From the NCBI GenBank assembly GCA_019090895.1, contig JAHRVB010000042.1:45054-109053 (forward strand): a stretch of 64,000 bases of DNA. The letters run 5' to 3'. The notes beneath the pieces were generated by a model. That model did not search any database. It worked only from the letters and a program-made list of their open reading frames with translations, and was not told where the DNA came from. This document shows, piece by piece, positions 56,949 through 64,000 of the stretch. The position numbers and the translations under genes are program-made. Source of the stretch: Kangiellaceae bacterium (GTDB taxonomy: Bacteria > Pseudomonadota > Gammaproteobacteria > Enterobacterales > Kangiellaceae). The number at the start of each line of letters is the position of its first letter. Within the stretch, counting starts at the first letter, position 1.

Positions 56949-58304
56949 ATGAACGACTTCGCAGATAATGATGATGAACCACGTCAAATCAAGAAATTTG
57001 ACGCTGACTTTTATCAGGCGATGATTGATACTCTAGTGCAAGGCGCATTTGTTATTGAAAAAAAGCGTTTTAAGCTTGTTAATGATGCTTTTTGCCAATT
57101 AACCGGGTGCCAAAGAAGCGTTCTAATTGGTCAAACGTTTGACAGTTTTATTTTTCCAAAAAATATACCTATAGCCTTCGAAGATGTTGGCGATGAGACA
57201 TCAGTGACTCGACTTCAAACCCCTATATTAAAGGGACGGATGAAACCAGAAGCGCCAGCCTATCATTTAGTTGTTTCACACTTATCAGGCTCCAACACCC
57301 CGATTGAGATTAACAGTCGTCATTTTGTAGACTCCGAAGGTAACTTCTATCAAATTGCCAACGTCAGCAAGAAAAAAATGGAACATGCTCTGAACACAGC
57401 TTTGCGTAAGTCGGAAAGAGATCTTCAGCGATTGATAGAGCACTTTCCTAGTATTTATTTTCAAGCTGATAGTGAAGGTCGCGTGACTCGTGTATCCAAT
57501 TTCACTGCAAAGCTTTTAGGATATGAAAATAGCGAAATTGCGGGAAAATTATTGTCCGAACTCTATGTTGAGTCTGAACAACACGCACGTGGGTTAGCTC
57601 AGGTTATTCAGGCAAAAGGTGAAGTGGTTGAATTAGAAGCCCTACTTCAATGTAAAGGAGATGAAAGTCTACCGGTTTCAATATCGAGTTATGCTATATA
57701 TGACAACAATCGAGAATTAGTCGGAATAGAAGTCATTGCAAAACAACTTGCTTCGAATGAGAAAGAAAGCGCTACGAGCCAAACCCCTTTAGAAGTTTTG
57801 CCGGTTCCATCGATAGGTGTTGATGTCATTCGAGACCCTTTGACAAAACTGATCAACCAGTTGGCTTACAGAGAACATTTAGCTAAATCAATTCGTTCTG
57901 CGAGAAGACATCAGTCACAACTTTGGGTCCTCTATCTCGGATTGCAAAACTTGCCTTCTATTGTCAATCAATTTGGCCAGCAAGTCGCAAATACGTGTCT
58001 GGTTCATTTTTCCCAACGTTTGCAAAGCTTTTTTCGGGATACTGATATTGTTGCACGTGTCAGTGAGGATAATTTTGCTGTGCTTCTAGATGACTATACC
58101 CACGAGTTAAATTTAGATGAACTAATTGAACGATTGCACGAAGCAATGGATAAACGCACGACTATCGCTCTATATCCTTATGGATTCAGTTTCGATATAG
58201 GAACCGCAAATTTTCCAATCGATGGAATCAATAGTGAAGACCTAATTTCTCATGCAGAATCAAAAATGTTCAAATCCAAGTTTTCCCAAACCAGCCAAAA
58301 TTAA
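56949..58304 (+). CDS. PAS-PAS-degenerate GGDEF protein
   Basis: This 451-residue cytoplasmic protein has no membrane spans. A first PAS domain covers about residues 15-135 (FVIEKKRFKLVNDAFCQLTGC), a second about 155-265 (YFQADSEGRVTRVSNFTAKLLGYENSEI), then a GGDEF-like domain begins at DPLTKLINQLAYREHL. The active-site motif is replaced by SEDNF (VSEDNFAVLL), so cyclase activity should be lost. The RDTD I-site five residues upstream is kept, which points to c-di-GMP binding. No EAL domain follows. It probably acts as a sensor or receptor through protein contacts; the partner is unknown. Confidence 0.88.
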   Translation: MNDFADNDDEPRQIKKFDADFYQAMIDTLVQGAFVIEKKRFKLVNDAFCQLTGCQRSVLIGQTFDSFIFPKNIPIAFEDVGDETSVTRLQTPILKGRMKPEAPAYHLVVSHLSGSNTPIEINSRHFVDSEGNFYQIANVSKKKMEHALNTALRKSERDLQRLIEHFPSIYFQADSEGRVTRVSNFTAKLLGYENSEIAGKLLSELYVESEQHARGLAQVIQAKGEVVELEALLQCKGDESLPVSISSYAIYDNNRELVGIEVIAKQLASNEKESATSQTPLEVLPVPSIGVDVIRDPLTKLINQLAYREHLAKSIRSARRHQSQLWVLYLGLQNLPSIVNQFGQQVANTCLVHFSQRLQSFFRDTDIVARVSEDNFAVLLDDYTHELNLDELIERLHEAMDKRTTIALYPYGFSFDIGTANFPIDGINSEDLISHAESKMFKSKFSQTSQN

Positions 58305-58348
58305 GTAATATAGTCTGCATTCGTTAAACAACAAAAATATTCTCTTCA

Positions 58349-59140
58349 ATGTCTACTGAAATCATAAACTGTGGGGTTATCGGTAATCCGATCGAGCATA
58401 GCCTATCGCCTGAAATTCATACTCGTTTTGCAAATCAAATGGGTATTGCGCTTAATTATCAGAAATATTTATTACAAGAACCCGCTCTGGGTTCCTTCGT
58501 AGAGAATTTTTTTAAACAAGGTGGTGCAGGTTTAAATGTGACTGCTCCGTTTAAAAAACAAGTTATTTCGTCACTTGCGGAACTCAGCGAGTCTGCGAAA
58601 TTATGTAATTCTGTCAATACTATCTCTATAAATTCCAGTGGTGAATTATATGGGGACACTACTGACGGACCGGGAATTATGCTCGATCTAGAGCGATTAA
58701 ATTATTACACTAAAGCCCGTAATGTTCTTATTTTGGGAGCCGGTGGTGCGACCATTCCTGTGGCGTTGGCATTATTAAAAAATGGTTGCCAGGTCTCTAT
58801 TAATAACCGAACAATCAGTAAGGTTTTTGAAATTAAAAATCGATTGTCCGGTTTTGGTGAAATTTTACCATTTGAATCAGATATTCCTTGTCATTATGAC
58901 GGTGTTATTAGCGCAGTGAGCCATTTTAATTCGCCAATGTTGCAGGCGATTAGTTCAACCCTCAAACCAAACGCATTTATTTATGATTTGAACTATTCAG
59001 AACGATCAGAAAAAACGCTCCAATTTTTCAGTTCCAAAGGGTTTACTCGTACATCCGACGGTTACGGGATGTTAGTTGGGCAAGCCGCTAAATCGTTTGA
59101 AATTTGGCACGGCTTATTGCCATCGTTGGGATTCGACTGA
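58349..59140 (+). CDS. aroE: Shikimate dehydrogenase
   Basis: This 263-residue NADP-dependent enzyme reduces 3-dehydroshikimate in aromatic amino acid synthesis. It shows the substrate site GNPIEHSLSPEIH, the catalytic Lys in NVTAPFKKQV, VNTIS, the Asp in DTTDGPG (usually NTDG), the Rossmann loop LGAGGATIPVALAL, NNRT and DGYGMLVGQAAKSFEIW. The T for N in TTDG is a conservative oddity next to the catalytic Asp. The ribosome site before the ATG is weak. It follows the PAS protein by 44 bp. Confidence 0.95.
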   Translation: MSTEIINCGVIGNPIEHSLSPEIHTRFANQMGIALNYQKYLLQEPALGSFVENFFKQGGAGLNVTAPFKKQVISSLAELSESAKLCNSVNTISINSSGELYGDTTDGPGIMLDLERLNYYTKARNVLILGAGGATIPVALALLKNGCQVSINNRTISKVFEIKNRLSGFGEILPFESDIPCHYDGVISAVSHFNSPMLQAISSTLKPNAFIYDLNYSERSEKTLQFFSSKGFTRTSDGYGMLVGQAAKSFEIWHGLLPSLGFD

Positions 59141-59303
59141 AAAATTTCGGATGTCGACCATTCGATGGAACTGGACAATTGGTAGCCCTTTGAACTAAAT
59201 TAGAACATGTGGCTTAAGTTGAGCCTATCGGCATATCGTCGAAACAAGAAGATTTGTTATTGTTGATTCGAGGCGTTCCTTATTTTCAAACTGGGAGGCT
59301 GTA

Positions 59304-59891
59304 ATGGATATAGATTCAATTTCCGAGAACCCAATCCAACTTTCGTCGAGCGATTGGCGATGTTTATTAGAAATCGCCCGACATTCAATCAAATACGGTC
59401 TGACTTACCATATAGCTCCCCAGCTAGATCTGGATAAGTATTCAGAAAACGTTAACCAGCTAGCAGCTTCTTTTGTAACACTCAAAGAATCTAGTGTGTT
59501 GAGAGGGTGCATTGGTTCTGTTGAACCTCGATTTCCGTTGGTTCAAGATGTTGCTAATCACGCCTTTGCAGCGGCTTTTCTAGATAAACGATTTGCCTCT
59601 ATTAATCATATCGAAGAGCCTGTCGTGCATATATCAATTTCGGTTGTATCCAATATTCACTCATTGGATTTTAAATCAGAGTCTCAGTTGGTCAAAAAGC
59701 TGGGTCGATTTAACTGTGGTATCATTTTGTATTATGAGGATCGAAAAGCGACTTTTTTGCCTGAAATTTGGCAACAAGTTTCGAACGAAGTAGAATTTTT
59801 GAACCGCCTTAAACTTGAATTGGGATTCCAACGAGGCCAATGGTCGGACGAAATACGCGCGGCTTTTTATGAAGTACTAGCTATAGATTGA
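59304..59891 (+). CDS. AMMECR1-domain protein (AmmeMemoRadiSam system protein A)
   Basis: This 195-residue protein has the AMMECR1 hallmark LRGCIGS, preceded by FVTLKESSV and followed by VANHAFAAAFLDKRF and the ISISVVS strand. The GGGAGG ribosome site is strong. In many bacteria this domain is encoded with a MEMO-like protein and a radical SAM enzyme; neither is nearby here, so it is a standalone copy or the partners lie elsewhere. The biochemical function is unknown. Confidence 0.88.
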   Translation: MDIDSISENPIQLSSSDWRCLLEIARHSIKYGLTYHIAPQLDLDKYSENVNQLAASFVTLKESSVLRGCIGSVEPRFPLVQDVANHAFAAAFLDKRFASINHIEEPVVHISISVVSNIHSLDFKSESQLVKKLGRFNCGIILYYEDRKATFLPEIWQQVSNEVEFLNRLKLELGFQRGQWSDEIRAAFYEVLAID

Positions 59892-59978
59892 AAACGAAAA
59901 ATGAGTTTGCCGCTAATTCTAATTAGTAACTAAATTGAGCCGTTTAATTTTTAAAATTCAGATAGTAAGGATATTATT

Positions 59979-60275
59979 GTGAAACAAGTTTATACCAATG
60001 AAAATCGATTGTTAGCGATGAACAGCAAAAATCGACTTGAGAATGCTGGAATAAATGTCCGATTAAAAAATGAATACTGTTCAGATGGTGCGACGCCAGG
60101 TCATCAAGCTTGGTTGGAATTATGGGTTGATGACGGTGATTATCAGGATTCTTTAGAAGTGTTAAAAACAGCTCTGTCAGATTGTTCAACGGAATGGACT
60201 TGTCAATCTTGCAAAGAAGAAAACAGCGGTGAATTTAAAATATGTTGGAATTGTCAACAAGCTTTGAGCGTTTAG
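59979..60275 (+). CDS. DUF2007-family protein with C-terminal zinc ribbon
   Basis: This 98-residue protein starts at a GTG with AAGG 8 nt upstream. The first 65 residues (KQVYTNENRLLAMNSKNRLE, the AWLELWVDDGDYQDSLEVL strand-helix) match DUF2007, sometimes called putative signal-transducing protein. The last 30 have paired CxxC motifs (WTCQSC and ICWNC), expected to bind zinc. The molecular role is not known. The stop codon lies within a long hairpin shared with the convergent gene. Confidence 0.82.
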   Translation: MKQVYTNENRLLAMNSKNRLENAGINVRLKNEYCSDGATPGHQAWLELWVDDGDYQDSLEVLKTALSDCSTEWTCQSCKEENSGEFKICWNCQQALSV

Positions 60276-60288
60276 CCAAAGCTTGTTG
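60255..60288. terminator. Long hairpin between convergent genes
   Basis: CAACAAGCTTTG and CAAAGCTTGTTG form a perfect 12-bp stem around a 10-nt loop AGCGTTTAGC. It covers the last codons and stop of the DUF2007 gene and lies 8 bp before the end of the convergent gene. No T tract follows, so termination may depend on Rho, or the structure may protect the 3' ends. Confidence 0.65.
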
Positions 60289-60295
60289 AGTAAAT

Positions 60296-60826
60296 TTAAC
60301 CGGCTAAGTGTCTATCTTTCAACTTGACATAATTACCAGCTGAATATTCGAAGAATTTCTTTTCTTCATCAGTTAACGGTCGAATCTTTCGGGCCGGTGA
60401 ACCAACCCACAAGAACCCGCCTTCTAGCTCCCTGCCTGGAGGCACTAAACTGTTTGCACCGAGGATTACTTCGGAATGGATTATAGCGTTATCCATCACC
60501 ACAGCCCCCATACCAATAAGACACTTATTTTCAATGCTACAGCCGTGCAGCAATGCTTTGTGTCCGACAGTAACCTCATCGCCAATAAACAGATCATGAC
60601 CTTCGGGATCGTAAGGACCCGCGTGGGTAACATGTAAAACACATCCGTCTTGGATACTGGTTCGAGCACCAATAGAAATAGAATGTACATCTCCTCGAAT
60701 TGTTGCCATCGGCCAGATCGAACTGTCATCTCCAATACTAACCTGCCCGAGAACAAGCGCTGTAGGATCAACAAAAACATTGTTACCTAGTTGAGGATGG
60801 TGATGTTCAAAGGATCGAATACTCAT
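60296..60826 (-). CDS. Gamma-carbonic-anhydrase-like hexapeptide-repeat protein (YrdA-like)
   Basis: This 176-residue left-handed beta-helix protein has hexapeptide turns such as VLGQVSIGDDSSIWPMATI and VILGANSLVPPG. The three metal-binding histidines are in VLHVTH (first) and VGHKALLHGC (second and third), the pattern of gamma-class carbonic anhydrases. It is close to YrdA/PaaY, whose activity is uncertain. A C-terminal helix (TDEEKKFFEYSAGNYVKLK) is normal for the group. It is probably a cytoplasmic trimer. Confidence 0.88.
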   Translation of the reverse strand: MSIRSFEHHHPQLGNNVFVDPTALVLGQVSIGDDSSIWPMATIRGDVHSISIGARTSIQDGCVLHVTHAGPYDPEGHDLFIGDEVTVGHKALLHGCSIENKCLIGMGAVVMDNAIIHSEVILGANSLVPPGRELEGGFLWVGSPARKIRPLTDEEKKFFEYSAGNYVKLKDRHLAG

Positions 60827-60967
60827 AGAAAATTCACTAGACCGGTAGATACCGCTATTCTAGCGCAACTTTTGACGATCCCCAAATGGCGACTTTGATT
60901 ATAGCGCGTCATAGATTTAGATTTTCCGTTGAAAACCGGCACCTGTTAGTTGTGATTACAAGAATCG

Positions 60968-62329
60968 TCACCGGAGGGTAACTAATTCTTCAGCAGAAGT
61001 CGGATGAATGGCAACGGTATTATCAAAGTCAGCTTTCGTTGCACCCATTTTCACGGCCACTGCGAAGCCTTGCAACATTTCATCCGCGCCCAAACCAATG
61101 ATGTGAATACCGACAACTTTTTCGTTTTCTCCGATGCACACTAACTTCATTTTTGTTGGTTGTCTGTGCGCTGTAATTGCTGTGTACATCGCAGTAAAAC
61201 TGGAGTTGTAAACTTTGACACTATCTCCATATTGTTCTCTGGCTTGTTTTTCAGTTAGCCCTATTGTACCAATTGCAGGGTGAGAGAAAACGACCGTTGG
61301 AATATTATCGTAGTCCAATTTCTCATTGGTTTTACCGTTAAAAAGTCGCTCTGATAAACGACGTCCTGCTGCAACAGCAACCGGTGTTAACTGTGCTCGA
61401 CCGGTATTATCGCCGACGGCATAAATTCCTTCGACGCTCGTATTCTGGTATTCGTCAGTAAGTATATAGCCGCGGTCATCGAGCTGAATACCCACGTTTT
61501 CAATTCCGATTCCGCTAGTCATCGGTGATCGACCAACAGCATAGATAACGGCATCAACTTCAGGAATAGTCGCATTGCTGTTGGTACTGATTTTGAAGTT
61601 ACTGTTATTTTTTTCTATTGCAGTTATCTGGGTATGACGGTGAATAGTGATGCCTTCTAGTTCCATTTGTTCTACCAGAGTCTGCTGAAGCATATCGTCA
61701 AACTCCCTTAATGGATTTTGTTTACGAACCACTAGATGCGTCTCGGTTCCAAGAGCATTTAAGACTCCTGCTAATTCGACAGCTATATATCCAGCTCCGA
61801 CAACAACAACTTTTTTCGGTTGTGCTTTCATAGCAAAGAACCCATCTGAATCGAGGATATGTTCTTTTCCTGGAATTTCAGGAACGACGGGCTCACCACC
61901 TGTCGCTATTAGTATATGTTTAGCGGTGATTTTTCTTTTGCCAACTTGCACTGTATTTTTATCAACGATAGTTGCCCAACCTTGGATAACATCAACATTA
62001 TTTTTCCCGAGTACATTGTCATAAGAAGCGTGGATACGGCTGATGTAAGCTTCTCTGTTATCAATTAGGGTCTTCCAGGTGTGTTCTCCTAATTCTGCAT
62101 TAAAACCGTAGTCTGGAGCGTACTTGAACGTATCTGCAATTTGACCGGCGAACCACATGACTTTTTTGGGTACGCATCCGACATTAACACAAGTACCACC
62201 GAGTGCCTTTGCTTCCACAATCGCGCATCTTTGTCCATACATTGACGCACGATTCGCTGAAGCTATGCCACCGCTACCGCCGCCAACTGCGAGATAGTCA
62301 TAATCGAATTGGGTATTTTTGTTATCCAT
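60968..62329 (-). CDS. gor: Glutathione-disulfide reductase
   Basis: This 453-residue FAD/NADPH disulfide reductase has the FAD site [17 protein letters not shown], the redox disulfide [13 protein letters not shown], the NADPH site [16 protein letters not shown] followed by the Arg-rich [12 protein letters not shown] region expected for [28 protein letters not shown] and the dimer-interface catalytic [17 protein letters not shown] lies before the ATG. It is divergent from prlC, as in E. coli and relatives, where gor and prlC lie close together. Confidence 0.96.
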   Translation of the reverse strand: MDNKNTQFDYDYLAVGGGSGGIASANRASMYGQRCAIVEAKALGGTCVNVGCVPKKVMWFAGQIADTFKYAPDYGFNAELGEHTWKTLIDNREAYISRIHASYDNVLGKNNVDVIQGWATIVDKNTVQVGKRKITAKHILIATGGEPVVPEIPGKEHILDSDGFFAMKAQPKKVVVVGAGYIAVELAGVLNALGTETHLVVRKQNPLREFDDMLQQTLVEQMELEGITIHRHTQITAIEKNNSNFKISTNSNATIPEVDAVIYAVGRSPMTSGIGIENVGIQLDDRGYILTDEYQNTSVEGIYAVGDNTGRAQLTPVAVAAGRRLSERLFNGKTNEKLDYDNIPTVVFSHPAIGTIGLTEKQAREQYGDSVKVYNSSFTAMYTAITAHRQPTKMKLVCIGENEKVVGIHIIGLGADEMLQGFAVAVKMGATKADFDNTVAIHPTSAEELVTLR

Positions 62330-62417
62330 GGGTTTAACCTTTTAAGTCAATGATTCATTGATTGTCTTTCTATATGCTGGTAGTTTGCCTCTAATTCAAG
62401 CCGATGACTACTTTACA

Positions 62418-64000
62418 ATGACTATAACTAACCCTTTGTTATTACAAAATCCTATCGAGTTTATCGATAAAATTGAATCGAAGCATGTTGAAGAAGCTGT
62501 TTCCCAAGTTATTGAAGAGAATAAATCAATTGTCGAGTCAATTGTTTCCATGGCCTTAGAAGCGCCGAGTGATATTAGTTGGCAGAACTTTATGTACCCA
62601 TTGGAATTATTGGAAGACAGACTTGGTAAAGTTTGGTCGCCGGTGTCTCATTTAAACAGTGTTTGTAATACTGCGGAGTTGCGAGAGGCCTATGACGGAG
62701 CGTTGGCGCTGCTGACTGAATACTCCACTCATTTAGGACAACATAAGGGGTTGTTTGATGCGACTAACAACCTATACCAACAAAAGGAACAATTAAAGTT
62801 ATCGAGTACTCAAGTACATATTTTAGAAGACTCCTTACTCGCATTTAAATTATCGGGTTTACACCTCTCAAAATCAGATCAGGAAAAATATAGTCAAATC
62901 CAAAAGCGACTTGCCGAACTTTCTTCCAAATACGAACAAAATCTACTCGACTCGACGATGGCATGGACTAAAACCTGCAAAGAAGACTCTGAACTGGCTG
63001 GTTTACCGGAAACTGAGCTGGCGATGCTTAAAGCTAATGCAGAAACAAGGGAGGTACAAGGATTTGTGGTGACTCTCGAAATTCCAAGTTACCTTGCAAT
63101 AATGACCTATGCGGAAAATCAAGCACTAAGGGAAGAAGTTTACAAGGCATATACGACCCGTGCTTCGGACCTAGCAGATGATCCCCAGTTCGATAACAGT
63201 AAAATAATGGCAGAATTACTCTTACTAAAACAGCAGAAAGCTAAGTTGTTAGGTTTCGACAATTACGCACAGCTCTCGTTGAAAAGTAAAATGGCAGAAA
63301 GTCCAGAACAAGTGGTCGAGTTTCTGATGGACTTAAATTCAGCGGCACGCACGCAAGCGCTACAAGAATATCAAGAGTTAGTTGAGTTTGCTAAAGATGA
63401 AGGAGTTGATTCGCTGAATGCTTGGGATATCGCATATTTCAGTGAAAAGTTAATGCAAAAGAGCTTTCAGGTATCACAGTCAGAACTGCGTAAGTACTTT
63501 ACAGTGGACAAAGTTATTGCGGGTCTTTTTAAATTAACCAATCACCACTTCGATGTTTCTTTTAAAGAAATCGAAACGTCTTCTAAATGGCACAATGATG
63601 TAAGGCACTACGCGATTAAAAGGAATGAAGTTGTTATCGCTGAATTTTACTTGGATATGTATGCTCGCCCGCATAAAAGAGGTGGTGCATGGATGGATGA
63701 TTATCAAGGCCGTTTTAAACTTGATTCACACCAAGTTCAATCTCCGATTGCTTATTTAACTTGTAATTTCGCTCCACCAGTCAATGGCCAGCCCGCGTTG
63801 CTTACCCATGATGAGGTAGTGACTTTGTTTCATGAGTTTGGACATGGCATCCACCATATGCTCACTAAAGTTGATGAATTGTCGGCATCTGGCATTGCTA
63901 ATGTACCCTGGGATGCGGTAGAGCTCCCGAGTCAATTTATGGAGAATTTTTGTTTTCAACCGGAAGTGCTTGAAAGCTTAAGTGAACATTTTGAAACTGG
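62418..64000 (+). CDS. prlC: Oligopeptidase A (M3 metallopeptidase), 3' end beyond the window
   Basis: This open frame starts MTITNPLLLQNP at 62418 and runs to the right edge without a stop (527 codons visible of about 680). The zinc site HEFGH is at residues 472-476 (63831-63845), near its place in E. coli PrlC. The preceding helical region, for example LAELSSKYEQNLLDST, and FDNYAQLSLKSKMA fit M3 peptidases. The enzyme degrades short peptides, including cleaved signal peptides, in the cytoplasm. The neighbouring gor gene supports the call. It is truncated only by the window. Confidence 0.95.
   Translation, partial: MTITNPLLLQNPIEFIDKIESKHVEEAVSQVIEENKSIVESIVSMALEAPSDISWQNFMYPLELLEDRLGKVWSPVSHLNSVCNTAELREAYDGALALLTEYSTHLGQHKGLFDATNNLYQQKEQLKLSSTQVHILEDSLLAFKLSGLHLSKSDQEKYSQIQKRLAELSSKYEQNLLDSTMAWTKTCKEDSELAGLPETELAMLKANAETREVQGFVVTLEIPSYLAIMTYAENQALREEVYKAYTTRASDLADDPQFDNSKIMAELLLLKQQKAKLLGFDNYAQLSLKSKMAESPEQVVEFLMDLNSAARTQALQEYQELVEFAKDEGVDSLNAWDIAYFSEKLMQKSFQVSQSELRKYFTVDKVIAGLFKLTNHHFDVSFKEIETSSKWHNDVRHYAIKRNEVVIAEFYLDMYARPHKRGGAWMDDYQGRFKLDSHQVQSPIAYLTCNFAPPVNGQPALLTHDEVVTLFHEFGHGIHHMLTKVDELSASGIANVPWDAVELPSQFMENFCFQPEVLESLSEHFET

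Overview
The window looks like chromosomal DNA of an AT-rich, free-living Gram-negative gammaproteobacterium. Evidence: two TonB-dependent outer-membrane receptors, several lipoproteins, and GreA, CarAB, AroE, Gor and PrlC of gammaproteobacterial type. I see no tRNA, rRNA, insertion sequence, prophage or CRISPR array. The genus cannot be fixed by eye; polysaccharide-degrading marine lineages are the best guess.

Region 1 (about 1-36.9 kb) is a large arabinan / L-arabinose utilisation locus. It runs: a GntR/FCD regulator; an IlvD/Edd-type sugar-acid dehydratase, a XylB-like SDR sugar 1-dehydrogenase and an aldose 1-epimerase; a complete YtfQ-YtfR-YtfT-YjfF furanose ABC importer; seven GH43 enzymes, one GH127 and one GH97, spread over predicted lipoprotein, exported and cytoplasmic locations; a GPH-family sugar:cation symporter; a carbohydrate-type TonB receptor; an SMP-30 lactonase; araB-araD-araA; and a YqaB-like HAD phosphatase. 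A dCache-GGDEF diguanylate cyclase lies among the glycosidases. The locus therefore carries both the isomerase/kinase route (araBDA) and the first steps of the non-phosphorylative route (dehydrogenase, lactonase, dehydratase). The enzymes that would finish the oxidative route are not visible here. A near-palindrome resembling TAGTAT-N-ATANYA recurs upstream of the regulator, the endo-arabinanase/symporter pair, the GH97/LamG-GH43 pair and araB. A related element precedes the dehydratase. This suggests one GntR regulon.

Region 2 (about 37-50.9 kb) is a CoA-thioester catabolic cluster: a second, different TonB receptor, a bifunctional enoyl-CoA hydratase/3-hydroxyacyl-CoA dehydrogenase, a zinc alcohol dehydrogenase, two acyl-CoA dehydrogenases, an IclR regulator, a PaaI-like thioesterase, an aldehyde dehydrogenase and a feruloyl-CoA-synthetase-like ligase. 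A 15-bp element close to TTTCGC-NNT-GCGGTA occurs before every transcription unit, twice inside a tandem 134-bp duplication upstream of the receptor. I propose it as the IclR operator. The substrate is unknown; phenylpropanoids such as ferulate or alicyclic/dicarboxylic acids are possible.

Region 3 (about 51-64 kb) is mostly core metabolism: carA, carB, greA, a PAS-PAS protein with a degenerate GGDEF domain (SEDNF) that keeps the RxxD inhibitory site, aroE, an AMMECR1-domain protein, a DUF2007 protein with a C-terminal zinc ribbon, a gamma-carbonic-anhydrase-like hexapeptide protein, gor, and prlC, which runs off the right edge.

Several long open frames begin upstream of the likely true start. 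Shine-Dalgarno placement supports shorter starts for the SDR, YtfQ, several GH43 proteins, both TonB receptors, the alcohol dehydrogenase, the CoA ligase, CarA and GreA. The coordinates below use the preferred starts.
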